Source of the DNA: a virus
IMG/VR virus record: IMGVR_UViG_3300034160_000027
Location: 1-64,000 of that record
Reading direction: 5' to 3' (one strand)
Length of the DNA stretch: 64,000 nucleotides
A model generated the notes under the pieces. It was not told the DNA's origin. It was given only the letters and a program-made list of their open reading frames with translations, and made no database searches. The first letter of the stretch is position 1. The number at the start of each line of letters is the position of its first letter. This document shows, one piece after another, positions 17,739-24,698 of this stretch. Made by a program: the position numbers and the translations under genes.

Positions 17739-17911
17739 CTACCTCTTCATCACAGGTTTGCCGATCCCGTTCAATCCCGTAGCCACCCACCACCCGCTTG
17801 CTGCTGCGATTAGCGCCTGTGCCAACCCAGGGGAGTGAAGAACACTAGCAGGCTGTCCAGCGCAACGAGCATGGTCAGTCCTGTGGTGAGCGCGGCGCCG
17901 TCTACCTTCAC
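17739..17911 (-). pseudogene. Small membrane protein, apparently frameshifted
   Basis: A GTG at 17911 (GTGA overlap with the Zn-ribbon gene) opens MKVDGAALTTGLTMLVALD, a hydrophobic segment that stops at 17810. A second hydrophobic segment (LAQALIAAASGWWVATGLNG) continues in the -1 frame to 17739. Adding one base near 17829 would give one ~60-residue protein with two membrane segments, holin-like in size. Alternatively these are two tiny overlapping genes. Confidence 0.4.
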
Positions 17912-18072
17912 TCTGGCCTCGCTCCACGGCTGACCTTACGCGCGGGTGCGTACTCGCCGCACCAATGGTCACGGGATTTTGGTGTCGGGTCTGGGTACCT
18001 GTGGCACTTACCAGCGTCAGGGCCGCCGACGCGGGTGCGATAGTACGTGCACGTTGAACATTCTGCTTTCAT
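17908..18072 (-). CDS. Zn-ribbon phage protein
   Basis: 54 aa, ATG preceded by AGGAG. Pattern CSTCTYYRT ... GKCHRYP ... HWCGEYAP is typical of a widespread small phage/bacterial zinc-ribbon family with four conserved cysteines (CxxC, C, C). Likely a nucleic-acid or protein-binding metal knuckle; exact role unknown. Overlaps the next reading frame by GTGA. Confidence 0.75.
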   Translation of the reverse strand: MKAECSTCTYYRTRVGGPDAGKCHRYPDPTPKSRDHWCGEYAPARKVSRGARPE

Positions 18073-18081
18073 GCTGTTCTC

Positions 18082-18324
18082 CTAAAACCCGAATTGTTGC
18101 TTTACGTCGGCTTCCCATACCTCCGGGTCCTCCATGATTATTGAGCGGCCTTTTTCCCGTAGCGATGCCCACCGTTTCGTGGGCCAAGGCTCTACGTCTC
18201 CTTGCTCTTCCATGCTCCCCAGTTCGCAGTGGCGTGCGTCTTCGTAGTCCATCAAGAGACGAATCCCATGCGGGCTACTCAAAACCGCTTGCTGCTCGCC
18301 TTCCGTCATTGCTTCGTCTTTCAT
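18082..18324 (-). CDS. Hypothetical protein (80 aa)
   Basis: 80 aa, acidic, with Trp-rich C-terminal half (EPWPTKRWASL, DPEVWEADV). ATGA-coupled to the upstream duplicated gene. A second ATG at 18309 is possible. No family recognised. Confidence 0.6.
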   Translation of the reverse strand: MKDEAMTEGEQQAVLSSPHGIRLLMDYEDARHCELGSMEEQGDVEPWPTKRWASLREKGRSIIMEDPEVWEADVKQQFGF

Positions 18325-18530
18325 ACATAGTCTCCGGGCCGTGGAATGTTTAACCCCGTTAGCGCGTAATTGTACCCGCGCATAAACATGTCGTAGTCCC
18401 TGTTTCTCCTTTTGCTTTCAGCGGTTTCCTGCGTGTTCCCTAGCCATGAAGTAGTGAACTCGCGGCCCGGAGGACCCTTTGGTGGGTAGGGCGTGACTAC
18501 GCGAGGGCGAGAGGTCTTTTGGTCGTTCAT
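18321..18530 (-). CDS. Tandem duplicate hypothetical protein, copy 2
   Basis: 69 aa from MNDQKTSRP (a GTG at 18560 would add 10 residues). Near-identical to the gene directly upstream: shared VVTPYPPKGPPG and the C-terminal RRNRDYDMFMRGYNYALTGL. Recent tandem duplication. The conserved RDYDMF...GY pattern suggests a small folded protein; function unknown. Confidence 0.68.
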   Translation of the reverse strand: MNDQKTSRPRVVTPYPPKGPPGREFTTSWLGNTQETAESKRRNRDYDMFMRGYNYALTGLNIPRPGDYV

Positions 18531-18556
18531 GGTGTTTTCTACCGATGCTTCGTTGG

Positions 18557-18766
18557 TCACACGTAGTCTCCAGGTTGGGGGACATTTAGCCCCGTTAGCG
18601 CGTAATTGTACCCGCGCATAAACATGTCATAATCCCTGTTCCTCTTTTTGCTTTCAGGGGTCTCCTGCGTGCCCCCTAGCCACAAAGTAGTGAACTCGTG
18701 GCCCGGAGGACCCTTTGGCGGGTATGGTGTGACTACGCGCGGGCGAGAGGTCTTTTGGTCGTTCAT
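18557..18766 (-). CDS. Tandem duplicate hypothetical protein, copy 1
   Basis: 69 aa, ATG six nucleotides after the upstream stop; a TTG start at 18781 is unlikely. Paralogue of 18321-18530 with only a few substitutions (GHEFTTLWLGG versus GREFTTSWLGN). Both copies keep the frame, implying selection on the product or a very recent event. Confidence 0.7.
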   Translation of the reverse strand: MNDQKTSRPRVVTPYPPKGPPGHEFTTLWLGGTQETPESKKRNRDYDMFMRGYNYALTGLNVPQPGDYV

Positions 18767-18771
18767 GGTGT

Positions 18772-19038
18772 TTACATCCAACTGGTAACGATGATAGGCG
18801 TGCCTTCAGTCACTCGGGTGCGGGTTCCACCATACTCGGCTTCTCCTCGCAACACCTTGTCTAAGAACGTGATCGTGGCGAGCGAGCGTAGTTTTGTCGC
18901 TTCGTCCATTAGCCCGTTCCCGATGTGTAGCCAGATCAGTTCCATCTGTGCGCTGACCACATCTTGCACGCGTTCCAAATTGCACCTTTTCATGATATCT
19001 CGTGCTTCCGAGGATACTTTATAAAAACTCGTTGTCAT
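18772..19038 (-). CDS. Hypothetical protein (88 aa)
   Basis: 88 aa from the ATG at 19038, preceded by GAGAGAGAAG. It overlaps the end of the deaminase gene by 20 nt. Mostly helical (SEARDIMKRCNLERVQDVVSA) with a TRTRVTEGTP strand at the end. No family recognised. Confidence 0.6.
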   Translation of the reverse strand: MTTSFYKVSSEARDIMKRCNLERVQDVVSAQMELIWLHIGNGLMDEATKLRSLATITFLDKVLRGEAEYGGTRTRVTEGTPIIVTSWM

Positions 19039-19453
19039 CTTCTCTCTCCACAATGACGCCGGCTTCACGGAACATCGTGAGCGCAACGTCGAATAATTCT
19101 TGGGGCATGTGCGTCTCCTCGTTGCCGATAACGACGACCGCCACGCCCGCGTTTATCATCATCCGGGCGCACGCGTTGCAGCACAGGTGGGTCACGTAGA
19201 CCGTCGAGCCCTTGAGCCGTGAACGCGCCGCGGTCGCCACCAGGTTCTCTTCAGCGTGCGCGGTCCACAGGTATTTGGCCGGGCGCTCCATGCGCTCAGG
19301 CCGGTCCTCCACGCGCCGGGGAAGGCCGTTGAACGCGACCTCCAGTATCTCGTTGTCCGGTCCTACCGCGACCGCCCCCACGTGCGTGGAGGGGTCCTTA
19401 GACTTGATGGACACGTAGCCAGCCATACCGAGGAAGTATGCGCGCCAGTTCAT
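19019..19453 (-). CDS. dCMP deaminase (ComEB-like)
   Basis: 144 aa. Zinc-dependent deaminase that turns dCMP into dUMP, the substrate of thymidylate synthase. Signature HAEEN at residues 66-70 (catalytic Glu 68) and a CCNAC zinc-binding pair at 91-95. The usual PCxxC is changed to HLCCNAC, with the Pro missing. Together with thyA (21216-22664) it forms a dTMP supply route. ATGA-coupled to the upstream gene. Confidence 0.92.
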   Translation of the reverse strand: MNWRAYFLGMAGYVSIKSKDPSTHVGAVAVGPDNEILEVAFNGLPRRVEDRPERMERPAKYLWTAHAEENLVATAARSRLKGSTVYVTHLCCNACARMMINAGVAVVVIGNEETHMPQELFDVALTMFREAGVIVEREDDNEFL

Positions 19454-19686
19454 GCTGGTAGGCTCAACTCAAGCGCCTCGCGTGCCTTTATCACGAAGCC
19501 GTGGCGGTCTTCAAACCACTGCTCGTGTGACTCCTTGTCATCGGTGCTTCGCCCGCGGCGATGAAACCCGTCGGTAAGGATTCCGTCGAGTGCGTCCGCT
19601 ACCACAGTGAGTTCCGCCCTGAGCATCTGGATAACCTCTGTGTCCTTTTGTGGCGTATCACGACATGAGTACCCGTGCGTATTCAT
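19450..19686 (-). CDS. Hypothetical protein (78 aa)
   Basis: 78 aa, helical and acidic, with a central Arg/Gly turn (HRRGRSTDD). Overlaps its neighbours by ATGA at both ends. Unrecognised. Confidence 0.6.
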   Translation of the reverse strand: MNTHGYSCRDTPQKDTEVIQMLRAELTVVADALDGILTDGFHRRGRSTDDKESHEQWFEDRHGFVIKAREALELSLPA

Positions 19687-19874
19687 GCCGGCGCCCTCAA
19701 TCTAAACTCGCACTCTCGGATGATACCGGCGTCGGTGCTCACGTACCCATCATGCAGTTCAGATAGGTACACGTCGTGCAGGCCGTCATCTCGCCACTCG
19801 GCAAAGTCTACATCGTCATCTCCAAATGTCTCGCGGTACTCTTTCAACATTTTCTCAAGGTCGCTGACTTTCAT
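19683..19874 (-). CDS. Hypothetical protein (63 aa), KVSDL family
   Basis: 63 aa. Starts MKVSDLEKMLKEY and contains GDDDVDFAEWRDDG; the same layout (KVSDLLRIL...YDVEFVIA) occurs in 20705-20956, so the two may be distant paralogues. Similar short acidic proteins are common in phage early regions. ATGA-coupled both sides. Confidence 0.6.
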   Translation of the reverse strand: MKVSDLEKMLKEYRETFGDDDVDFAEWRDDGLHDVYLSELHDGYVSTDAGIIRECEFRLRAPA

Positions 19875-20260
19875 AACGGCATTCTCATCAGGTCAATCAG
19901 CGCCTTTCCGGCGGCCTCGTTGTCGATGACGTAGATGGCGTGCCCGTACGCACGCATCCGTACGTGCTCCCGCTCTTGTGACTCCGTGGCAGGCTCGCCA
20001 GGTCGCTTGAACTCAACGAAGAACGTCCTCTTGTGCAGCGTCGCCACAAGCTCTTCCATCGTAGCGCCCGGAGGACCGGGTGCCGTAAAGATGTCATCCG
20101 GGACCGATCGGTGTGCAGGAGACACGAACTTACGAACCCAGAAGCCAAGGTCCTTGGCGTACTCTTTTACCGGCCCCTCAACATCCTTCTCCAGTATCTC
20201 TTTCTTCCGGATACGGATGGCCTTCGGGCGTGGCGGCTTACTCGGGGGTTTGAGGTTCAT
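19871..20260 (-). CDS. VRR-NUC domain nuclease
   Basis: 129 aa, matching stand-alone phage VRR-NUC proteins (PD-(D/E)XK fold). Visible motifs: KDVEGPVKEYAKDLGFWVRK, then VPDDIF (catalytic Asp), FFVEFKRPGEPATESQ (catalytic Glu-x-Lys) and HAIYVID. These are structure-selective endonucleases likely active on branched replication or recombination intermediates. Overlaps the membrane-protein gene upstream by 23 nt. Confidence 0.9.
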   Translation of the reverse strand: MNLKPPSKPPRPKAIRIRKKEILEKDVEGPVKEYAKDLGFWVRKFVSPAHRSVPDDIFTAPGPPGATMEELVATLHKRTFFVEFKRPGEPATESQEREHVRMRAYGHAIYVIDNEAAGKALIDLMRMPL

Positions 20261-20456
20261 TTGACCGATACGCTTGAATGATGTCGCCTACTTCGCATAG
20301 AAACCGTTGTTCCATGGTACGGATGCCGACTCTGAACCACACCCACGCAGCAGAGAGCCAGGCAAGGGCGATGGCGGCATAATCCACTAGGTCGAAGTGA
20401 TGTGTCCACCCGGCTAGTAGAGCCAGGAGTAAGAACGCAATCGGTGTCGTCTTCAT
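20238..20456 (-). CDS. Small membrane protein
   Basis: 72 aa with two probable membrane helices (TTPIAFLLLALLAGW and AAIALAWLSAAWVWF) and a cytoplasmic C-terminal tail. Could be a holin-like or anti-host membrane protein; no lysis partner is adjacent. Overlaps the nuclease gene start. Confidence 0.6.
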   Translation of the reverse strand: MKTTPIAFLLLALLAGWTHHFDLVDYAAIALAWLSAAWVWFRVGIRTMEQRFLCEVGDIIQAYRSNEPQTPE

Positions 20457-20708
20457 TTACTTCACCATAAGGACAGCGTGGCGTAATGCGCCGAGACGCT
20501 TACCCACCCTATCAGCCAGAAACGCTTCTACCTGAAGCATTTGATTATACGTCAGTGGAGCATCTTTGGCGATGACACGCTCCTCCAGCCAGACAACGTA
20601 GACCGCGGGGGACAAATCCAGCGGGAGTCTGCACGATTCCTCAAACGCGTCTCGTAGGCGCTCGTGTTCCAGACTTGCGTCAAAGGATGTGAGTTCTTCG
20701 CGTGTCAC
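20457..20708 (-). CDS. Hypothetical protein (83 aa)
   Basis: 83 aa, helical, begins MTREELTSFDASLEHERL. No membrane segment or cysteine motif. Abuts the membrane-protein gene and is ATGA-coupled to the one upstream. Confidence 0.6.
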   Translation of the reverse strand: MTREELTSFDASLEHERLRDAFEESCRLPLDLSPAVYVVWLEERVIAKDAPLTYNQMLQVEAFLADRVGKRLGALRHAVLMVK

Positions 20709-20956
20709 GGTTTTTCTCCTGCACGGGATGCCTCAACTTTACGTTTAGCCCAGTGCAACGCCCGTGTATTCCATTCAAACACTTTCTTCAGCGTCCAAGC
20801 AACGGGCTCGGACCCTACGGAGTATACCCTATCCAACAATATGCAGCGAGAATCTTCGCGCAGGGCTATGACAAACTCTACGTCATAGTCAGCGTACTCC
20901 GGGTCGCTGAGAATCCTCAGTAGGTCAGAAACCTTTACACCGTTTGGTTCCGTCAC
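20705..20956 (-). CDS. Hypothetical protein (83 aa), KVSDL family
   Basis: 83 aa. KVSDLLRILSDPEYADYDVEF resembles 19683-19874 in its first 30 residues; C-terminal part is basic. Function unknown. Confidence 0.6.
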   Translation of the reverse strand: MTEPNGVKVSDLLRILSDPEYADYDVEFVIALREDSRCILLDRVYSVGSEPVAWTLKKVFEWNTRALHWAKRKVEASRAGEKP

Positions 20957-20991
20957 TTTTACGCCTCCTTCTGCGTTCGTAGGTCTCGGCG

Positions 20992-21201
20992 CTACCCCGG
21001 AAACTCTGCGCAGAGGAAGTCGATCATGTCCTGCGCTTTATCAGCGATGCGCTGACTACGTTCTCGCTCATCGCACACGTCCATGCGGGCCATCCCGTAG
21101 TGGCGGCTGCCAATGTTGTGCAGGGCGTCGATGATCCGTCGAATAGCAGAATACTCAAGGCCGGTCTGAACGTCGTGCGGGGTTGATTCAAAGGGGTGCA
21201 T
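20992..21201 (-). CDS. Hypothetical protein (69 aa)
   Basis: 69 aa with HDVQTG and a helical C-terminus (RIADKAQDMIDFLCAEF). GGAGAACACC upstream of the ATG is a plausible ribosome binding site. Lies 14 nt from the thyA stop. Confidence 0.6.
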   Translation of the reverse strand: MHPFESTPHDVQTGLEYSAIRRIIDALHNIGSRHYGMARMDVCDERERSQRIADKAQDMIDFLCAEFPG

Positions 21202-21215
21202 GGTGTTCTCCTACG

Positions 21216-22664
21216 TTAAACAGCGATGGGCGCTTTGATCGCCGGCCAAGGGTTATAGCCGACTAACTTGCAGTCGGCCAGCGTATAGTCGAAAATCGAC
21301 TCTTTCCGGTTCAGTGCAAGCTGTGGAAGTGGCATAGGTTCTCTCGCCAGTTGAGAGAACACGATATCCGGGTGGATGTGGTTCTGGTACAGATGAAGGT
21401 CTCCGAAATGGATGATAAGGTCGCCAACAAGCATGTTGCATTGCTGTGCCAGCATGTGCGTAAGCAACGCGTAACTGGCGATATTGTAGGGAACGCCGAG
21501 GAACGCGTCCGCGCTGCGTTGATCCATGCGCAATGATAACCGACCCACCGGCGCGGTGCCGAACATATACGGCTCACGCTCCTTTGGCGTCAGTGGATCG
21601 ACGTTACACTGGAATAGGCAATGGCACGGAGCGAGTGCCATGAAAGGCAAGTCCGCGGGGTTCCACGCTATAACAACGTGTCGGCGAGAGAACGGGTTAG
21701 CCCGCAGGTTATTGATGAGTTCGCTTATTTGGTCTACGCCCGGTTCCCCGTTAACAGAAAAGCCCCTCCACTGTTTTCCGTATATAGGTCCTAAATCTCC
21801 GCGGTTTATGAGTCTCCTCCGGATTCTAGTGTTAGAGTGCGGCACGTATTTTTGAAATGCCCACCCCCGTGCTGTTACATTGTTCCCTTTTAAGATGGCA
21901 GGCAAGCCCTCGGTAACAAACCTATGGATAGATGTTTGGCTAATGCCGCAGGCGTTAGACGCTGCTCTCAGACCTTCATACACTTTTGTTACACCTTCCG
22001 GGTTGGTTATGAGGATATATTCACTATGCACATTTTCTTCCTTCGGAAGCCATATGCACGTGTCTGGCCCGTACTGGTTAGACCCGTAGTAGTCTTTATC
22101 AAGTTCGTATCCGGTCCAGTCGTCCCTTTTATATTCCCAATGAGGTATCATTTGTACATCAGAAACAAACGCCTCTACGTCTTCCCATCTCTCGCATACT
22201 GTAACGCCTTTTTCTCCGTAATGTTTGTAGTTGTGGGCTCGCACGTTGTAGCAACGATCAAACATCTTGGCCCATGTACTCCTTAGCTTGTCCTTCACAG
22301 TCCCTTTGGTGTACCCTGGAGACGCGTGCGCGCTGCTCAATCTCTTTTGGGACGGCCGCGCCGGTTCCCTTACGGAGACTGTAGAAAAGCCCCTGTCATA
22401 GAACCAAGGTCTCTTCCATTCACTCCAGATAGTAACGCCCTGGTCCTCCAGTGTGCGGCTGTTCGTATCGCCACTCAAAAACCAGATTAACTCTGCCACC
22501 ACTGACTTCCAATGAATCTTCTTGGTCGTCAAGAGCGGGAAGCCGGCCGTCAGGTCGAAGCGAATCTGCCGGCCAAAGACAGACCGCGTGCCAGTGCCCG
22601 TGCGGTCCTCCTTGTTACGTCCGTTGTCGAGGACGTCACGGAGAAGATCGTGGTATTGTTTCAT
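21216..22664 (-). CDS. thyA: Thymidylate synthase with in-frame endonuclease-like insertion
   Basis: 482 aa against ~264 for E. coli ThyA. It makes dTMP from dUMP using methylene-tetrahydrofolate. N-part residues 1-83 contain DRTGTGT (Arg 21) and end in VTIWSEW; C-part from about 289 runs GDLGPIYGKQW, APCHC (catalytic Cys ~347), RSADAFLGVPYNIASYALL and ends IKAPIAV. Between them are ~205 foreign residues with a GTVKDKLRSTWAKMFDRCYN...HYGEKGVTVCERW region found in homing-endonuclease-like proteins, then a NUMOD1-like helix-turn-helix (YEGLRAASNACGISQTSI). No intein-type splice residues are seen, so how an active ThyA forms is open. ATGA-coupled to the upstream membrane gene. Confidence 0.88.
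   Translation of the reverse strand: MKQYHDLLRDVLDNGRNKEDRTGTGTRSVFGRQIRFDLTAGFPLLTTKKIHWKSVVAELIWFLSGDTNSRTLEDQGVTIWSEWKRPWFYDRGFSTVSVREPARPSQKRLSSAHASPGYTKGTVKDKLRSTWAKMFDRCYNVRAHNYKHYGEKGVTVCERWEDVEAFVSDVQMIPHWEYKRDDWTGYELDKDYYGSNQYGPDTCIWLPKEENVHSEYILITNPEGVTKVYEGLRAASNACGISQTSIHRFVTEGLPAILKGNNVTARGWAFQKYVPHSNTRIRRRLINRGDLGPIYGKQWRGFSVNGEPGVDQISELINNLRANPFSRRHVVIAWNPADLPFMALAPCHCLFQCNVDPLTPKEREPYMFGTAPVGRLSLRMDQRSADAFLGVPYNIASYALLTHMLAQQCNMLVGDLIIHFGDLHLYQNHIHPDIVFSQLAREPMPLPQLALNRKESIFDYTLADCKLVGYNPWPAIKAPIAV
21756..21767. repeat. 12-bp direct repeat, downstream copy (thyA)
   Basis: AGAAAAGCCCCT (plus strand) occurs here and at 22383-22394, exactly 627 nt (209 codons) apart and in the same thyA frame, coding for RGFS at both places. 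This copy lies just beyond the GDLGPIYGKQW motif. Confidence 0.8.
21801..22415 (-). mobile_element. Endonuclease-like insertion inside thyA
   Basis: Approximate limits are set by where similarity to ThyA stops (after residue 83) and resumes (residue 289). The insert keeps the thyA frame throughout. The order is a linker, a core with RCYN/YG/W conserved residues, then a NUMOD1-type DNA-binding module. Could be an intron with a read-through ORF, an atypical splicing element or a permanent fusion; the sequence does not settle it. Confidence 0.6.
22383..22394. repeat. 12-bp direct repeat, upstream copy (thyA)
   Basis: Partner of 21756-21767. Lies eight residues into the foreign block, so the block seems to carry a copy of the thyA sequence that follows QW. 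Confidence 0.8.
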
Positions 22665-22849
22665 GGCGCGTCTCTAAGTGCAGAAGGTTTCACCATATCT
22701 CGTACTGTACGTTCCACCATACTTCGGTAGAACAGTGAATAAGATACGTGTTTTACCACCCAGTAGGCGCCATACAACGCGGCTAGCCCTAGCAGGATGA
22801 ATAGTAAGGCGGGCGCCACGTGCGTTATCAGTACGCTTCTTCTTGTCAT
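22661..22849 (-). CDS. Small membrane protein
   Basis: 62 aa from ATG 22849 (upstream in-frame starts lack a ribosome binding site; GGAG lies upstream). One or two membrane helices (APALLFILLGLAALYGAYWVV) and a basic N-terminus. ATGA-coupled to thyA and to the frame upstream. Confidence 0.6.
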   Translation of the reverse strand: MTRRSVLITHVAPALLFILLGLAALYGAYWVVKHVSYSLFYRSMVERTVRDMVKPSALRDAP

Positions 22850-23115
22850 TTGAAACTTTGCTCCAAGATGGCGTTTCCAAGCGCCTCGTGCTCTGCCTTT
22901 GAGATACGCCAGCAACCGATGATGGCTGCGGTAGACTTAGGAATCTCACGTTTCCTGCGCGCCAGTCACCCTCCAGGTCCCTCATCGGTGGTCACGTTCA
23001 ACCGAAAGTCACTTATCTGGATGGCTAGCAAATGGTAACGCTTAACCTGAAACGCTGCCATAAAGGCACCGGCCTTCGTTCGCGCTAGAGCCAAGACTTC
23101 AGATATGGTTTTCAT
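22846..23115 (-). pseudogene. Small gene interrupted by in-frame TGA
   Basis: ATG at 23115 (ATGA overlap) opens a 49-codon frame MKTISEVLALARTKAGAF... ending at TGA 22966-22968. The same frame then stays open with coding-like sequence (KREIPKSTAAIIGCWRISKA...) for 39 codons and ends exactly at the ATGA of the next gene. The end coupling suggests an original ~89-residue protein with a nonsense mutation, stop read-through, or a sequencing error. Function unknown. Confidence 0.45.
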
Positions 23116-23264
23116 GAGTCCAGACATCCTGCGGCAGCGTACAGAATGTTAAGGTACTCTACCGCCCACTCCAGAGCATGGCGATCTGGCATGTTGCGCA
23201 CCTTGTAGAAATTGTTAGCCTCCATGTATCGTCTGGCGTCCAGTAGGTTCGTGACTATGCTCAT
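23112..23264 (-). CDS. Hypothetical protein (50 aa)
   Basis: 50 aa. Begins MSIVTNLLDARRYMEANN and contains LEWAVEYLNILYAA, an amphipathic helix. Coupled to the next frame by ATGA. Unrecognised but consistent with its neighbours. Confidence 0.6.
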   Translation of the reverse strand: MSIVTNLLDARRYMEANNFYKVRNMPDRHALEWAVEYLNILYAAAGCLDS

Positions 23265-23277
23265 TTAATTTGTCTCT

Positions 23278-23526
23278 CTACTCTTCAAGCCATTGTTTAA
23301 ACTCATTCTCGGCAGCTTTCTTTCCGGCCTCGTACGCGTCTACGGCGATTCTTGATATTAGCTGAGCCTCAAGTAGCGTCTTAGTGTGATACGTGTACAC
23401 AGACCCAAACTCATGGTTAGGCGACGCTACCTCAAAGCTGCAAGCGTTCGGGTCATTCCGCTCGCATAACTCCAGCGTCCCGTTGGTCATATGATGAGAC
23501 GCGCGTATGGACGTAATGGTCGTCAT
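23278..23526 (-). CDS. Hypothetical protein (82 aa)
   Basis: 82 aa from ATG 23526, which overlaps the upstream stop (ATGA); a start four codons earlier would be inside that gene. C-terminal helix AGKKAAENEFKQWLEE. No family recognised. Confidence 0.6.
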   Translation of the reverse strand: MTTITSIRASHHMTNGTLELCERNDPNACSFEVASPNHEFGSVYTYHTKTLLEAQLISRIAVDAYEAGKKAAENEFKQWLEE

Positions 23527-23933
23527 AAGGGGCTCCACGCGTCGATTAGATAGTCCAGCTTGGGCTTCAAGAAAGCCCTCACCGCTGGCTCGTCTTCCTC
23601 GCTGACAGAAACCTGAACAAAGAGAAGTCGGCCGAGGCGCTGCTGTAGGTACGTCAGTTGCAGTACCTCGTCAACCCAATCCCACTTGACCAGCATGTTG
23701 TAGTCTTCGTTACCCCAGTCAGGGTGTGACTGGTCACGAATGAATTCGGCCCACGACTCAAACGTCACCGGAGGGACTAGCCGCATACCAGGCTCTAGCC
23801 GCACACCAGGCTGATGGCATTTATACCTATCGTTCTCCCATAGGCGTAGTATGTTCCCTCCGCACGTGGAGCACACTTCCATATCATCTTTCTGGGTACT
23901 CGACTCCGCGCCACATTTGGGACACGCTCTCAT
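23523..23933 (-). CDS. Zn-ribbon hypothetical protein
   Basis: 136 aa. N-terminal CPKCGAE...CSTCGG is a classic zinc ribbon (four Cys within residues 4-24). The rest is an acidic/aromatic domain (WAEFIRDQSHPDWGN). Probably binds nucleic acid or protein; no further assignment. Confidence 0.68.
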   Translation of the reverse strand: MRACPKCGAESSTQKDDMEVCSTCGGNILRLWENDRYKCHQPGVRLEPGMRLVPPVTFESWAEFIRDQSHPDWGNEDYNMLVKWDWVDEVLQLTYLQQRLGRLLFVQVSVSEEDEPAVRAFLKPKLDYLIDAWSPL

Positions 23934-24145
23934 TATGACACCTTTCTATCCTGAAACGAGTTACCCAACTCTAAGGATTCCGCCTTTGTTATCGGCCAGT
24001 AGCCAACGAGGGCTACCGGAGCATTCGGAAATCTTGCCGCCATGTTAGAGAGGGTGTACCCCGCGCGTTCGTTGGTTACGACACTAATTGGCGCTCCGTC
24101 GACCGATAAAGTCGCCAAGTAAACTCTTTTACGCCAGAACATCAT
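23933..24145 (-). CDS. Hypothetical protein (70 aa)
   Basis: 70 aa. MMFWRKRVYLATLSVDG start, beta-rich, single-nucleotide overlap with the next gene and ATGA overlap with the MazG-like gene. Unrecognised. Confidence 0.6.
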   Translation of the reverse strand: MMFWRKRVYLATLSVDGAPISVVTNERAGYTLSNMAARFPNAPVALVGYWPITKAESLELGNSFQDRKVS

Positions 24146-24489
24146 GATATCTTCCCATGCTTGTAGGGCCGGGCCTTGTTGTACTCCATCTTGGCGTCAA
24201 CAGCGCCCTGGAGGTCGTAGCCGTAGTACCCGCAAAGGTCGAAGATACGGACCACGGTGTCAGACAGTTCTTCCTCCATGTGGGAGAAGCCCGGTATCTT
24301 CTCGGACTCCGGGTTGCCGTGGCGCAGAGCCTCTACGGCTTCCCCAATCTCGCTGACGATCCGTGCGAGAGACGCGAGTTGTAAAGCATGGGCAACGCCT
24401 GGAAGGTGCGCGTAAGCCTGGTCCACATCATGGAACCCGCTGGCGGTAGCGGTTTCGCAAGCTGATTGGCAGTAGTCGTTGATGTTCAT
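24142..24489 (-). CDS. MazG-like nucleotide pyrophosphohydrolase
   Basis: 115 aa from ATG 24489 (two codons past the upstream stop; the longer frame from 24519 has no ribosome binding site). All-helical NTP pyrophosphatase fold: LARIVSEIGEAVEAL carries ExxEA and MEEELSDTVVRIFDL carries the ExxxD metal site. MazG-like enzymes convert (d)NTPs to (d)NMPs. In diaminopurine phages a relative (MazZ) makes dGMP for PurZ, and this phage also has a PurA/PurZ-like enzyme. That substrate here is inference. Confidence 0.82.
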   Translation of the reverse strand: MNINDYCQSACETATASGFHDVDQAYAHLPGVAHALQLASLARIVSEIGEAVEALRHGNPESEKIPGFSHMEEELSDTVVRIFDLCGYYGYDLQGAVDAKMEYNKARPYKHGKIS

Positions 24490-24490
24490 G

Positions 24491-24697
24491 TTATTTACCT
24501 TGGTCTCTGTTCGCGACATCCGCCGCGAGGGTTATCACGGCCAATGCGGCTTTGGCGGCTTGGAGAGACACTTCGTATACCGTGAGTCGGTAGCCATATT
24601 CTCGTAGTGCAGAAAGGTCAGGTTGAGCCTCTATCCACTCACCTACAGCTACTTGCAGTCTAACGAACGCCCCACCGCGGGGATTATAGACACTCAT
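24491..24697 (-). CDS. Hypothetical protein (68 aa)
   Basis: 68 aa from MSVYNPRGGAFVRLQVAVGEW; long helix at the C-terminus (LQAAKAALAVITLAADVANR). Stop lies one nucleotide before the MazG-like start. Unrecognised. Confidence 0.58.
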   Translation of the reverse strand: MSVYNPRGGAFVRLQVAVGEWIEAQPDLSALREYGYRLTVYEVSLQAAKAALAVITLAADVANRDQGK

Positions 24698-24698
24698 A

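Noticed and set aside
20238-20456. Holin assignment for small membrane proteins (also 41303-41500 and 24699-24806)
   Set aside because: Size and topology fit, but there is no endolysin or spanin next to any of them, so only membrane protein is claimed.
21801-22415. Intein in thyA
   Set aside because: No Cys/Ser/Thr at a plausible N-junction with block A, no TxxH block B and no His-Asn-Cys/Ser/Thr at the end. The ~205-residue length leaves no room for a HINT domain plus the endonuclease-like and NUMOD parts.
21801-22415. Standard group I intron in thyA
   Set aside because: An ACTAGA-like hexamer occurs near the 3' junction, but no P/Q/R/S core could be assembled by eye and the ORF runs through the whole insert without a stop. 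Not excluded; kept as one option.
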